Shown piece after piece: positions 1-11,633 of a stretch of DNA of 64,000 nt; within the stretch, counting starts at the first letter, position 1; every line of letters begins with the position of its first letter. Where the stretch lies: contig NW_022985167.1 in the NCBI RefSeq assembly GCF_010093535.1, positions 1,345,335-1,409,334 of the forward strand, written 5' to 3'. Both the position numbers and the translations under genes were made by a program. The stretch comes from Lindgomyces ingoldianus (lineage: Eukaryota; Ascomycota; Dothideomycetes; Pleosporales; Lindgomycetaceae). The notes below the pieces were generated by a model, which was not told the origin of the DNA, made no database searches, and saw nothing but the letters and a program-made list of their open reading frames with translations.

Positions 1-517
1 AACGTAGAACAGCTGGTGGTATTGGGAGGCGGAGAGATTGCCCTTCCACCGTATCCCAGTGCAAGGGTCGATGACGAGACTATGGTCAGCAATAGACAGA
101 GGGAGTTGCATGCATTATACTAACCTTGTGAAGTTTCTGAACCACATACGTAGAAGCTGTGATAGTCTCATTTCGTTTGCAGGCGCTAGAGGGTCCAAAA
201 AAGTGCCTCCTCTTCCTCCATATCCGAAGGATGAAGCAGACTATGATCCTATGGTAAGTATCCACCTTAAATCCTGTATATTACACTAACCTTTTTATGA
301 GGTTACCTCCCCTCGTGCTGTCTGTGACGTCAGTTTTGACGAAGCCCACTCGGCAAAGCTCCGTGATGATAGACGTCGAATGATTGAAGAACCTTGCGCA
401 AAACCCAAACCGGAAACAGGTAAGGGTGGGTGGATCCCTCCTGACCTACTGACAACAGGAGGAGCAGCCACTGTTGTACTAGGGCTGGCATGGACTGCGG
501 CTCAATACTTGTTATGA
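1..517 (+). CDS. 3' end of an unknown protein with a C-terminal membrane segment (partial)
   Basis: This gene enters from the left edge. I read three exon pieces: 1-58, 183-253 and 302-517, with introns 59-182 (donor GTGCAA, weak) and 254-301 (donor GTAAGT, branch CACTAAC, acceptor GAG). The joined frame stays open and ends TGA at 515-517. The visible part is proline-rich with two PPYP motifs, then charged (DDRRR), and finishes in a hydrophobic stretch (GGAATVVLGLAWTAAQYLL) right at the C-terminus, as in tail-anchored membrane proteins. The acceptor at 301 was preferred over the CAG at about 333 because the latter gives an immediate stop. I do not recognise the family. The first splice donor is the least certain part. 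Confidence 0.5.
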
Positions 518-956
518 CGGATCTTAGCTGAGTGAGATGTCTGCTTGCCGGTCATGAATTATTTGAATGGTCGCAGGAAAAGGCTGGGAAGAATTAGTGC
601 TCACAATGCCGGAGGTTTTTTTGGCGGGTTATTTGTATGTCGTTTGGATTGTGTGTTTCTACCGGGATAAGATCTTAAAGGGGCCTTAGGCTCGACAGCA
701 TTAGGTGAGGCGTAGGGCGAAGCCGATACCGAACCGCTGAAATTCCCTAACTCGATATTCAATGCCTGATTTGATTCAACTCTGCAGTCGAGTTTCTGGA
801 TGGATTTATGCGCTTGACGAATTCAAAGTGAAGCTCGGATGGTCTAAGCGTAACTCACAAGCCGAGGTACATATGTCTTGGCATAAACATCACCCTTGAA
901 GCTCACCACCCCATTCTAGTCTTTCCAATTCCCATATCTTAACCCTTCCCATCGAC
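518..956. other. intergenic, no gene seen
   Basis: Between the left partial gene and PEX10. It should hold the terminator of the former and the promoter and leader of PEX10; the pyrimidine-rich run just before 957 fits a fungal leader. No coding or repeat signal was found. Confidence 0.5.
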
Positions 957-2090
957 ATGTCTTCCTCGCCACCATATACCTACCCTTTCGCCACCTCCCC
1001 TGACATCATCCGTTCGCATCAGAAAGACGCCTACTTCTCCGGCCATCTCCTAGAACAACTCTCTACACTCCTTCGCAAAGTCTACGGCGCGCGCTTTGCC
1101 CACACATACACATCCGAAACACGCGTTTTTGGCGAACTGCTGTACCTCGGTCTCACAACCCTAATCGGAAACCGGACGCTCGGCGAGGAATACTGCGATA
1201 TAATACAAGTAGAAGGGGAAAATGGAAGACTACCTGCCTTGGGAAGAAGAGCAGGGTATATTTTGAGCTCAATCCTAGGACCATATCTGCTAGGGCGTGT
1301 GCTCCCGGTATTTAGGAGGAGGATTAGGGCCAAGCTTGAAGCGAATTTGCGACGATATGCAAAGCATCGGGCGCCGGCTCATCAGTCTGGTAATGGTGGG
1401 AGTAAACCGCCTTCACTGCCCCTAGGAGTACGCATTCAGAAGTACATTTTGCAAAATCTGGATACCCTAACATCGCCTTCGCCTCTTTACGCGCTGTCCC
1501 TAGCAACGTTTTATTTCGCCGGATCGTATTATCACCTTTCGAAACGGATATGGAGTCTGAGATACATCTTTACGCGGCACGTCCCCGAGAGCGACCAAAG
1601 AGTAGGGTATGAAGTACTAGGCGTATTGCTAGTTTTGCAAATGGCCGTCCAGGGATATCTCCACATCCAAAACACCGTGACTAGGGATACCGTTACTACA
1701 GCCACTCTTGGATCCGGAACCGGCGCTACGGCCATGGTTGGTGGTGGCGTCGAGGTCTCGCTAGATCCCAATGCATACAGCGCCAACAACGCGCTTCTTT
1801 TCGAGGCTGCAACCCCTTCATCTTCCCATTCGGAACTGCAGAAATGGACACATACACCAGCCGCAGATAAGCCAAGGTACGAATTGAGCGACGAAGGAAC
1901 TATGGCGTGGATTGGGGGTGGGAATAGAAAGTGCACACTATGTCTGGAGGAGATGAAGGATCCGAGTGTCACGACGTGTGGACATGTGTTCTGCTGGGTT
2001 TGCATATCTGATTGGGCGAGGGAAAAGCCCGAATGTCCATTGTGTAGGCAGAGTTGCCTTGCACAGCATGTGCTCCCATTGAGGGGCTAA
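957..2090 (+). CDS. PEX10: peroxisome biogenesis factor 10 (RING E3 ligase)
   Basis: Intronless gene for a 377-residue protein. PEX10 is an integral peroxisomal membrane protein that, with PEX2 and PEX12, forms the ubiquitin-ligase channel that recycles the import receptor PEX5. The N-terminal half has the family features (a start rich in S/P, then a helix around DIIRSHQKDAYF) and hydrophobic segments near residues 100-120, 178-200 and 218-237. The C-terminus is a complete C3HC4 RING: Cys326, Cys329, Cys341, His343, Cys346, Cys349, Cys360 and Cys363, followed by only about 14 residues, which is usual. A low-complexity linker (about 245-310) separates membrane part and RING. The length matches filamentous-fungal PEX10. 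Confidence 0.93.
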   Translation: MSSSPPYTYPFATSPDIIRSHQKDAYFSGHLLEQLSTLLRKVYGARFAHTYTSETRVFGELLYLGLTTLIGNRTLGEEYCDIIQVEGENGRLPALGRRAGYILSSILGPYLLGRVLPVFRRRIRAKLEANLRRYAKHRAPAHQSGNGGSKPPSLPLGVRIQKYILQNLDTLTSPSPLYALSLATFYFAGSYYHLSKRIWSLRYIFTRHVPESDQRVGYEVLGVLLVLQMAVQGYLHIQNTVTRDTVTTATLGSGTGATAMVGGGVEVSLDPNAYSANNALLFEAATPSSSHSELQKWTHTPAADKPRYELSDEGTMAWIGGGNRKCTLCLEEMKDPSVTTCGHVFCWVCISDWAREKPECPLCRQSCLAQHVLPLRG

Positions 2091-4191
2091 TTTATGCACC
2101 TTATTCTCGATCTTTTGTCTTTTGATCCTTCCTGGGCAAGAGGAGATGGGGATGCCTTCTATTCTGTTAGTCCACCCAAAGCCGTCTCCATGTCCTATCA
2201 ACACACTGCCTAATCTATGTTGACACTGTCTAGATTGTAAGTGAAAGAAATTTAGGATGCCCTAGAAATTCTAAAATAAGAATTGTAAGAGTGTCCTCTT
2301 AACTTGCACCGTAAATCCAACAGGAGGTTTGAGAAGCCTAAACTATTTTACTTTTGCACCCTGTTAGACGTGACCACACTTTATTAATATCTAGTATTTT
2401 AGCACAGAAGCGCTTATTCAGCACAAAAACACCAGAACTACGTTGCACACTTGTCGACCCAGATATGCGCAGAAATATCCGAACCACATTTTGCACCTCC
2501 TAACTCAGATATGCGGTTTCTGGTGTTTCCCGAGAATTGCAGTTCGCACTTGACTCTGGTATGCTCTACAGTTTCCCCAGAAGTTCGTCCTGCTTCCAAA
2601 ATGTTTATGACAATCCTGGTTGTAATTATTTTGGTGGATGGGTTTGAGTAATTTGTTGATAAATGCTCCTCTCTACTAGCTAATCTTAATACATCTGTTC
2701 TGCATACTTCAATTATGGTATGCCTTCATCGACGTCATCGTCTTCTCTCTCTGACTCCCAGCGTCAATGAACGACATTTTGGGTTTTTCGAGTATTTGCT
2801 TTGTCTGTTGGTCCAATGCTCTTCTCGTCTTACGACTGAGCTAGGTGAATGTTTTGATGCCAGACTCCTCAACCATGGCCTCGGCCAAAAACGCCAATGT
2901 CTCTACAGTGGAGATATTGTCACTGTTCTCTATAATCAAGTTTTTCACCAGGTCGTTTGAGGGCTCAACTTTTGGCTCTTCTTCTTCCTGGGCACTCGCT
3001 TCAGTGTATTCTATAGGCGGTTTAATAGCCGTCGTATTTGCTAAAGCCTAGGATGGCAGCATGGTTCCTTAACTAGCCTTCTCTCTATCTATCACCTGGA
3101 TGCAACTGAAAGGGATCATGTATATGAGGTGGGCTACAGGTACGATTGGAGCAAAGTCGCTAAATATGCCAAGAGGGAGCTGCAGGTTAGTCTTGATTGC
3201 GTTTACTCGTATTACTCGTTTCGCTCAACCGACGACTGAATGCAGCAGGACGAAGCTCTTGAGAACAGCTTAACATATTTCCGGTCATTAATCTAGTTCA
3301 AGTTACCGGATGAGAAGATTGAAGTGTCCCCTCAGAGATCCATACTCCATGCGGTTTGTTCGAATAATGTGGGCATTTAGGGGAGGATTACAATTGGTAA
3401 TTGTAGGCAGAGAATCTGAGAAAGCGTAAAACTGTTTTCTAAGGCCTGTAGAATTAGAAAGGGTGCAGCCGAATCGCGAGCAAGAAGACATTGACATAGA
3501 AAGAGGTGAAAGAGGCAGAGGATATCGTCATCCACTATGATGAAATTTCTTGAGACGGATCAATTGAAGTTTTAGTTTCTACATGCTCTTCCTTTCCATG
3601 GGTCAGGAACTTGCTCAGCGGCGCGCACGTGCCAGTCCATAAGACTAACCAATATCCATCTCCAACTTCATAGTTCGTCAATTCATCAACACGCACCTCA
3701 CGGCCGCGATAAAATCTTAACGATCACGAGCAGCGCCATTCATCGTATTCTCAATACTTTTATATCCTTCTACTCTCCCCCGCGATCCGTGCTCCATCCC
3801 TTCGCTAGTAATCCGGTACCCATATCTGTCCACTAATCCCGCTATATTACCCACCCTTGTTATTTCCTTGTTTCGGTAATCAAATATATAGTACTCGCGT
3901 GGCTGGCAACCTTTTCGATACAACTTTGCCGCGCAATCGGTTACAATTTGAACAGATTTGTAACATTGTAGATGTATCGCAGCAGACCACATACTTTATT
4001 GCCGGGGATTCCATTATTAGAGTTCTGTAAAGTGACGCGCATGCAACATGGAGGTGCTTCTATTTCCCGGGAACACACTAGAGCTATTTGAAGATCCTGT
4101 GGGGGTTCACGGTTTCCGTCTATGTTATAGAACGTCTTTATCTCCTTTCTAATACTTCGAGCGATTGTTTAACCCCAGTCTCAGTTCCATA
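2091..4191. other. gene-free stretch with short repeats
   Basis: About 2.1 kb between PEX10 and the spherulin-like gene. The open frames here are short and show no recognisable motif. At 2428-2590 there is a degenerate tandem repeat (listed separately). The rest is fairly AT-rich and looks like decayed DNA. Confidence 0.45.
2428..2590. repeat. degenerate ~46-bp tandem repeat with TTCTGG/CCAGAA arms
   Basis: Three imperfect units follow each other, each running from TTGCA through a (C)AGATATGC- or CTGGTATGC-like core to a TTTCCC(C/G)AGAA end (ends near 2486, 2536 and 2582). A reverse-oriented copy of the core (AACACCAGAACTA) sits at 2428-2440. The unit end forms an imperfect palindrome, TTCTGG...CCAGAA. 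Related copies recur between 5.8 and 8.1 kb. Confidence 0.45.
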
Positions 4192-5105
4192 ATGTCCATC
4201 CTTCTTCCCCTTTACATCTACCCCTGGGCCGGGGCATGGGATCCACTCTACTCGGCGTATTTACTCCCTCCCCCCTTCCCACTCCTATCCTGCAAACTCC
4301 CACTAAAGACTTCATTTACAGAGCTAGAACCCACCCCAATCTCAACATCACCGCTATTATCAACCCCTGCTCGGGTCCTTGCGCAAATGGCATCGCTGAA
4401 CAGCCCTACATCACCGAAATACCGAAGCTCAAGCAGTACCCTAATATCCGGACTCTGGGATATGTAGCCACGAATTACACTAACAAACCGATTGATGCTG
4501 TCGTGCAAGAGATATATACGTATGCGAACTGGACGAAAACTATGAATAATCCGAGTCTAGCCATGGATGGGATTTTCTTTGATGAGGTGCCGGGCACGTA
4601 TGACTGGCACTATAGGGACTATCTGAATCTAGCAAAGGACGCGGTTAAAGCTAGTAGTGGTTTGGGCCAAAAATTTATCGGTAGGCGCCGCCCCTCCCCT
4701 TTCCAGATATCCCAATGGAATGGGCGAAGTTTGATGAAAGACATTGGTTGCTCATCACATGTAGTCCATAACCCTGGCACCATCCCCAACATTAATTGGA
4801 ACTACCTCGAAATCGCCGACGTCACCGTTGTCTACGAGGAAACGTATATGAATTTCCTCGACGCGCCGAATTTCAATGCCTTGAAAGCTCTCTCCAACAA
4901 CACACACTTTCCGAAGTCAAAAATGGCGGTCATGTTGCACACTGTGCCGAATATTCCAGATGATCTGCTAGATTGGACAGCAAAGCAGCTGAAGGATATG
5001 GTGGGTTGGAGCTTTATGACTAGCGTCCAGACCAAAGGGGAATGGTGGCATAGCTTCTCACCTCTATTTGCGCCGTTCTTCAACGCTGTGGATAGAAACA
5101 AGTGA
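4192..5105 (+). CDS. spherulation-specific family 4 (spherulin-4-like) protein
   Basis: Three exons: 4192-4256, 4322-4680 and 4765-5105; introns of 65 and 84 nt. The product is 254 residues. It starts at once with the family signature (LLPLYIYPWAGAWDPLY), followed by NPCSGP, LGYVATNYTNK, GIFFDEVPG and VHNPG, all hallmarks of the spherulin-4 TIM-barrel-like family. Related domains occur in bacterial and fungal polysaccharide-active proteins, but the biochemical role of the fungal single-domain forms is not settled. There is no obvious signal peptide, so a cytosolic location or a missed upstream exon are both possible. The second intron is a multiple of three and has no stop, so retention would insert 28 residues without breaking the frame. 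Confidence 0.85.
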
Positions 5106-7028
5106 GGACTAGCTTATTAGTAAGCACTTATGGCATTTATCCTTCTGTACCGTTGACCATTGTCTTCCTCATGAGAATCAAGAAACTGGATAGGAGAACG
5201 TATCATACTAACCCCACCCACTAATTCTAGTGGAGCTTTAGACGTACTCATATTTCCTGGACAGCATATTGTAAAATGTGATAGTGTACTGTCATACCTT
5301 CAGTAAATCTCTACAGTTATTTTGTCTACATACTTATTTGCAAAGATGTCAGTACTGCTCTTATCTCTTAACACACTCATTCCTCCTTATGCCTTACATT
5401 TAACTATATCATCTTGCATGTAGGAATCTCCCTGGTTTATTTGCCTAGCCTAGGGACCTCTAATGCGGTCTATTAAATTTGAATTAGAGGAGCATGGACT
5501 CATCCATACGAGTCCAAGACATTTTAGCACTCTTTTTGTAGCTCCAAAATCAGCCCACATTTGGTGTTGAAGGCCCTCTGGTGCGTATATGAATCCTACC
5601 TTCAACAATACTCTATCCGTCCTCTATCCTCGCAATCAGGCCTGTTCCCAGACATTAGCCTCTGCGCAGATCCTACAATATCGAAAACCCCAGAAACTAA
5701 TCCTTCAGCAGATTCTCTACTAACATCCCGAACTAGGAATTAACCCGTCCACAGAACTCTATGCCCTGGAAATTTCCTGACCTACCCAAAAATCGGTCAT
5801 ACAACACCAGAACCACCCGAATCCAACCCTGACAGGAACGTCCGCCCCCGAGTTCTAGTGTTTTCTAGCAGGCCGAATCGTCCACCTCCGGAACTTTCTA
5901 TGATTTCTAGCACTAAGCCTTTTCCTAAGATCGAGCTTCCTAGAAGTTATTCCTTCCTAGGTCAGCGAGGCTACTGTCACAACAAACCGTTCTCTCTGCT
6001 AAAGGCCGTGCTATTTGAACCGTTCCAAGTAATTGACCCTGAAGGGCTTTACTTATGCCCGCTGACTGTTCCTTTAGGGTTTCCCTAAAACCACCTGTCG
6101 AACTTCTTCTCCTATTCACCGCCAGAACTCCTCCCGTAACCCCAGTTACGACATTAACCTAGTTCCACCTAATTTCAACAATGGTACAAAACAATCCTGG
6201 GGAACAAACTGAAACTCTCCCTACTGGAATACAAAATGAGGTCCACGAGCCTCAGGATGTGTCGACTGCGATCCATGGCCTTATTATAAAATTTTGGAGT
6301 CCGATTCGGATCCTTGAGAATTCTATCAACGTACTTGAAAAAAGGGTTATAAGCTGAAGGAAGAGTCAAGACCTCAGCCTCCACCACATCCTCTAACTCA
6401 GCCATAACTGGCATTAGTGATGTTCTAAGGCAAGGGTTAACTGCAAGGCGGCCTATCCATCAACCCCCAAAAAGTCTGGAACTCTAGTTCAAGGTATTCG
6501 TAGTGATCTCAAGCACTGAGATAGTTGCTATTAGTGCTCTCCATTTGTAAATCTAGAGAAAAGTTGAGGCCGCAGTGAATGGGTTCATGAAATCCCATAT
6601 TCTCGAGATAAATTGCCAGATGCCCTACATATCGAGGAAAAAACCGGACCTGTGTCTAAGAATAGAGTACGAAGAGATAAAATGCTTGTTAGATAGATAT
6701 CAGCGCGAAGAAACCGTATTTATTGATGGAGATTCCGGGTCATCTTCTCCTTCCACTCGAAGCCTGGCAAAGAAGTCAATGCCCTTGGATAATGTGTTTA
6801 TAAGACTTCTAGTCGCGGGAGCAGGTGGGCGAAAAGCTCAATGTGGAACTTAGAGTGATGTGGGGGCCATGTAATTAGCTATTGGGGGATTCCACCAGAA
6901 CTGTACCTTGGAGATCGAATGGTAATTTTCAAGGTTGCACACCGGAAATTTTGGTTGAAATCCCGCTTTCTAGACCTCTATCATAGCTAAATTTGATGGT
7001 TTAAAGAGAACCTTCTTCTATTGGCGGT

Positions 7029-7148
7029 GTCTGATTGGATGTACACTTTCTGGGGTTTCACTAGAACCAACCAACAACGAAGGTTGAGGGAAGAACTCTA
7101 TTTACGAGAGGAGTTTGATTGGATGTATATAGTTCTGGTAAAAAGCCC
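7029..7148. repeat. pair of diverged direct repeats
   Basis: Two copies of a unit with the core TGATTGGATGTA followed by TTCTGG: about 7029-7066, ending TTTCTGGGGTTTCACTAGAA, and about 7113-7148, ending AGTTCTGGTAAAAAGCCCC. They belong to the same dispersed motif family as the copies at 2.4 and 8.0 kb. Confidence 0.4.
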
Positions 7149-7919
7149 CTCGATGTTCTAGCTAGTAAAATAACCCGAGTATTTGGAGACCATTACACAC
7201 TTGCCCTGAGCGTGAAGGTGTATAAGGCTGTGGATCTGTCTAGCATGGAAGCAAGGAAATTCGAATACACGAAATCGCCTAACATTCCCAGAATGAGAGC
7301 TGGTGGACCATCTGCATGCTATAAAATTTCAATATCATCATAGGACCCTTCGAAGTCACCAGCCTCCGTCAGAATTTTTCCCAAGATAGCAATTAGCAAG
7401 AAGTAACACAGACATTTAGCACCCTTACATGGGTAGACTGTAGGTAGGATTGCCTCCTGTTGGGAGCCTGCGGCTATGGGAATTATAAGCTCGGATATAT
7501 AAAAAATAGAGAATAAAGAATAAATAAAGGGTCCGGGGGGATTGTGGAGTCTTATGGAGTCGCAAGTCTGAGGATATTTGGAGATGGAAGGAAGCTAGCA
7601 CTCGACCAAGATAAGGGGTGCTGGGGCTGCTGAAGATATATCTCGGGACCCCCGGCCTTATTCATGTTTCCTGCCTGTTTGGTAGAATCTGGACCAGTCT
7701 CTGCTGTTCGCTTCTTTAAGACTCGTTGACACTTGGCAATGAAGAGCAAGGAGCAAGGGCACATTCTTGCCTTGCCATTGGACCCAGAGAGAGTGCCATA
7801 AGCCTGCTTTGGGAAAACGCCTGAACCCTCCTCCACCATCGTGGCATGCAAGAGCTTCGCATGTTGGGATTTTGCTTGAGAAATTTCTTCTGTACGAAAG
7901 TAATCTCCGACTCCTGCAA

Positions 7920-8106
7920 ACGAATTGATATTTGAGTTCCAGTGTTTCCCCAGATACGGAGAATATGGCCGAACTTTCCCTGACCCAACTGAAGCAACAG
8001 AAGAACTCTTCGCGGATCGGTAGCCTTGGTAGTACAGGTATCATCTTCAGCCCTACTTTTAAGTACACGAATTGCCATTTGAGTTCTGGTAATTTCCCCA
8101 GAAACA
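7920..8106. repeat. pair of direct repeats with inverted TTCTGG/CCAGAA arms
   Basis: Copies at about 7920-7956 and 8068-8106 both read CGAATTG..ATTTGAGTTC followed by TTTCCCCAGA. The second keeps perfect 6-bp inverted arms (TTCTGG, 8-nt loop, CCAGAA); the first has one arm altered. Confidence 0.5.
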
Positions 8107-8190
8107 AATATTATAACCTCCAACTCGCAGGACAAACACCAGATTACTATCCTATCAGACTCCTCATCGTACACAGCCCAAATTACTCCC

Positions 8191-9152
8191 CTACTCCCCC
8201 TCTGGCGCCCACCCCTCCTGATACCAACTCCAAATATTCAGGCCAATCTTAATCCCACTCTTGACTGGCAACCCCGCATGCCAGCTCTCCTTATACCCCG
8301 ACCCATCCGCCCTTAAATTCTCCCAAAACACCGCATTCCCTTTAATTGGTTTAAACGTTACCCCCTCCTCTGCCTCCATTCCCACCACTTCGCCCCCGTC
8401 CTCTCCGCACTCAATAAACCGACACCAACTCTTCTCCACTGGCTTCCTTAACCGGGGAAAATTCGTCCCACCGCCGGTACAATTCGCTTCTAGGTAGACC
8501 ATAAAACTACTGACTCTACCACAGGACTTCGTGCTCGTACTCCAGTCATAGTGATGGCGGTAGTGTCCGTTTTCGGTGTATCTCTGGCTCCAGAGCTTCT
8601 CGATGAAGAGGTGTGGCCGCCAGCCCTGGAACTTGCGCGCGCGGTCTTCGATGCATTTGACCACGACATCGCGGTCTAATTGCGCTTTTTCGGAGCGTCG
8701 GACGGAAGGATCGAGATGTTCGATGCCGGAGGTCCAGACGGTGGAGGGGGTGAATTTGGATTCACTATGACCTCACATATCATATTAGCATTTCGCTTTC
8801 AGCTTGCTAGCTAGAGGCATTCTACTAGTTGGGGCTATTACAACAGAATGGAAGCACGTGACACTTACCTCATCCGTACAACATGCTCTGCCTCCTCCCC
8901 ACTCAAAAATCCTTCAATGTACACGACCAATGGCTCCCGCTCAAAAATATGCACACCGTAGCCATGCTCCGGGCACTTGAGCCCCTTCTCTGGAACAACT
9001 AAGCTCTCCAATTTATCTCCGCTCAAGACCTGAACCTCGTGTGCACTTCTGGATGAGGGCAAGAGAATGGAAAGTAAGGGAGCCCCTGCAAGAATATATC
9101 CAAGGAGACCTAGAATGCTGAATTGAATGAGGCTGGCTATGGACGGAGCCAT
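8191..9152 (-). CDS. membrane-anchored 2OG-Fe(II) oxygenase, prolyl 4-hydroxylase alpha-subunit type
   Basis: Two exons, 8869-9152 and 8191-8764 (intron 8765-8868), giving 285 residues. The start is a hydrophobic signal anchor (about residues 6-33), so the catalytic part should face the secretory lumen. The double-stranded beta-helix fold is marked by the iron ligands His166-x-Asp168 (in HYRHHYDW) and His257 (ESWHAG), with Lys267 (GIKIG) in the position that binds 2-oxoglutarate. The reaction type is 2-oxoglutarate-dependent hydroxylation, of proline in the best-studied relatives; the substrate of fungal members is not known. The stretch PRLRKPVEKSWCRFIECGE and the GNAVFWENL motif are typical of fungal P4H-like proteins. 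Confidence 0.87.
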
Positions 9153-10124
9153 TGTTGCTAGAATCGGTAAAGACTGTGGTGGGGGGAGGAGGAGGAGGAG
9201 GAGGAGGAAGGGAAAGTGAAGATGTGGGAGGCCCGGAAATTAAGGCGGATGCAAGTGCGCGAGAGTCATGTGTAAGATCGATCTGCCCCTGCCCACATTG
9301 GGTAACGTTAACTACCCTGGACGCCTTGCTTCATTGGGCCTACTCACCATTAATTTGGGTGCTCAGGGTCTAACATCTCTTTGGCTCGCATATAAAAGCA
9401 GCGTTTCGCGAGGGGGAGAATGCAGCGCATGCAGGATAAAACATCAAGTAACCAAATCAAGTTCCCATTACAAACCTATCAGCCATTACACCTCTATAAA
9501 CTCCGCCCTAGGATCCCGAGGAGAAGAAGTTGAAGGATAGTCAAAAGCAGCAGAAAGTTGAAGCCGTAACATGACCCATTTCATGCGCCCAAAAAGAGGC
9601 TACCACACAGTCCCACATCCATCTAAGTCCCCACTGAAAACCCCAGCCGAGAGCCCACTTGGGAATCCTCAGCCTGCATTCCACGGACCCTACTCCGTAC
9701 TATCCGCATCACTCGTGATATCCGCCAAGAAAGAAAAAGTCTCTCAATTGGGGTAAAATAGCCCGCGCCTAAAAAGACGTTTGAGAGAGTGGAAGACGAG
9801 GATCAAAGAAGAGATTTCTATCCCTCGCACACACTCTAACAGAGGAAGCATCTATAGAATAATTCATATTGAGAAAAAGGTTGACATCGCAGCTCCCAAG
9901 CCCATCAGTCGAAGATGTATTGATTCATTTCGAGAATCAATACAGTAGTTCAGAGGGAGCCTAGTAATCGAGTCTGAGGACTAGGGTCTCGAGTTGCTCC
10001 CCTCGCTCTCGAATCGTCATTATTAGGGTCGTGTCACGGTCGACATTTGGTATTTTCCCGCCGCTGCGTGCACGCAACGCCAATTATTGAAAAGGTCATG
10101 GCGATTCCACAGGCTCCGGATGCC
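9153..10124. other. intergenic, no gene seen
   Basis: Upstream of the hydroxylase gene and downstream of the cyclin gene. It contains a GGA microsatellite immediately upstream of the hydroxylase start. Open frames are short and unconvincing. Confidence 0.45.
9179..9216. repeat. (GGA)n microsatellite
   Basis: A purine-only GGGGGG(AGG)n run of about 36 bp, roughly 25-60 bp upstream of the hydroxylase start codon. On the gene's own strand it reads as (TCC)n, a polypyrimidine tract as common in fungal leaders. Confidence 0.75.
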
Positions 10125-11633
10125 CTAAGCCGGATGCCCACTATAGTTCTTCTGCTGCGCATGTTGCTGGGCCACCTCCCGCGCATAAAACTCAACCAGC
10201 ATGGTCCCATATGCCTCCATCTCCTCTAAAGGTACGGCGAGGCGAAAATCATTTAGCAGCAGAAATTGGAGTTCTAGGTGATTAAGCTCGACAAGGGGTA
10301 GACCGCCGACCTATGAAATTAGAAATTGTGGATTTGATGTGGGTGAATATCATACCTTCGCATAGCGTGAGTTAGTGTAGAAAACGTCAGAAAAGAACTT
10401 GCTGGCGCAAGTGACACCAGCGATTACAAGACGATGTATATTGAAGCTGTCCACTACGAAGAAGTGTGATAGACTGTGTGGGTCAGTCTCTAAGGGAGGG
10501 TCAATATTCTGCGGCGGGGAGGGTGGTTGGTGGTCTCGGACTGGGGTCTCTGCAGGTTTCCCCAGAGACCCCGACGGTGGAGGGGTTGCTGCTTGCACTG
10601 AATTCGAGGCCTGCGGGGAGTTTCGGGGAAGAATATTCGCCGATGCTATTGAGCTATGGCGGCTTCCCTCATGGTCTGCATTAGCTCGGTCTAGGGACTG
10701 TTGGTTTGCTTGTCGCAAACTCTGCATGGGCCCTGCATTTACGCGTTCTGTCATCCGGTCAAAGTAGACTAGCAGGCTGAGGAAGACCTCGTAAGTGGTG
10801 GGGCAGTATTTGTGAATACGGCTGAGATAGCTCAGGATTGATATGCTGGGCACATTCTTCCCGTGAAATGCCAGGACGCTGGTGGTTTGCTGGCTGAGCC
10901 CGGTGGTTCCCTCCGGGGGCGGGATCTGGCGGTGGAGATGCTCGTGCTGGTGGTCATTTGTGGTAGTGATCTTAGTCAACAGCCCCGCCACCATTTCGAT
11001 GATATCCGAAACGGGCATTTCGCTAATCTCATACTGCGGCCCGACATCGCTAGGATCTCGCCTCGTGCGTCTTGAAAGAGATCTGGTTTGGGAGAATGGG
11101 CTAGTCTCGTCGGTCGCAAAACTTAGTATATGTGACAGGCTCTTCACTTTTATGCGTCGCGGTGACGTTGTTGCGGAGTCCAATGGCGAGCGTAGAGAGG
11201 CTACCGGCGATTGCTGGGCGGAGGAGGTGGTGGTGGAGGAGGATGGAACGGGGTGGGGAGTTGCAAACGCGGTCGTGTTCGCGGTGGCTTGGACGGGCGT
11301 GTGCTGCTGCGAATGCGGGCGGAAGCGCGGACTAGGAGGTGGCTGCGCCGGCTGCTCAGCGTTTGAGCCGTGGGGACTCAGCGCCGACGTGTTGTGGTGT
11401 TGTGTTCGATGCCCCGGGGTCGAAGTTGCTGGCAGGGCCCCCGAATCAGCCATGGGCACGTCCGCGGGCGGGATGATCCGCAGCGGCGGATTGGTATTGA
11501 CCTGGGACGAGGGTCGCACGGGGGGATGATGGGTTGCGGGCGATTCCTGGGTTTGTTGATGGCTGCTGCCACCGCCGAACATGGTGTTATGAAAGTGGTG
11601 GCCACCGACGTCGCTCAACACGATCGATCCCAT
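10125..11633 (-). CDS. Pho80-type cyclin (PHO85 cyclin family)
   Basis: Two exons, 10356-11633 and 10125-10310, with a short 45-nt intron; 487 residues. Cyclins of this group bind the Pho85-like CDK and direct it to targets in phosphate, glycogen and stress signalling. The first ~200 residues are low complexity (Ser/Thr/Pro/His-rich). The cyclin box begins near EMPVSDIIEMVAGLL, continues through VPSISILSYLSRIHKYC and EVFLSLLVYFDRM, is interrupted by a Ser/Pro-rich insertion of about 90 residues, and resumes with FNIHRLVIAGVTCASKFFSD, YAKVGGL, LNHLELQFLLLNDFRL. A split cyclin box with such an insertion is common in filamentous-fungal Pho80/Pcl6/7-like proteins. Which Pcl it corresponds to is not resolved. 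Confidence 0.85.

Larger units (their letters stand above)
5106..8190. other. about 3 kb of degenerate, repeat-bearing DNA without a gene
   Basis: No intact gene is visible. Open frames are short and interrupted. A frame opening at ATG 6180 runs about 50 codons and is then broken by many stops, which looks like decayed coding sequence. Short diverged repeats recur (5850-5868, 6884-6903, 7029-7148, 7920-8106). Around 7457 a TGTTGGGAGCC sequence followed by an AT-rich TATA-like stretch resembles the start of a fungal LTR, but I found no partner copy or coding domain. Most likely a decayed transposon-rich island. Confidence 0.4.

Noticed and set aside
7457..7560. Possible LTR start (TGTTGGGAGCC and TATA-like run)
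   Set aside because: No second copy, primer-binding site or reverse-transcriptase coding sequence found in the window; mentioned only as a hint.
10882..11529. 215-codon plus-strand frame over the cyclin gene
   Set aside because: It is antisense to a clearly coding, GC-rich low-complexity exon of the Pho80-type cyclin; its translation is Val/Trp/Gly-rich without domains.
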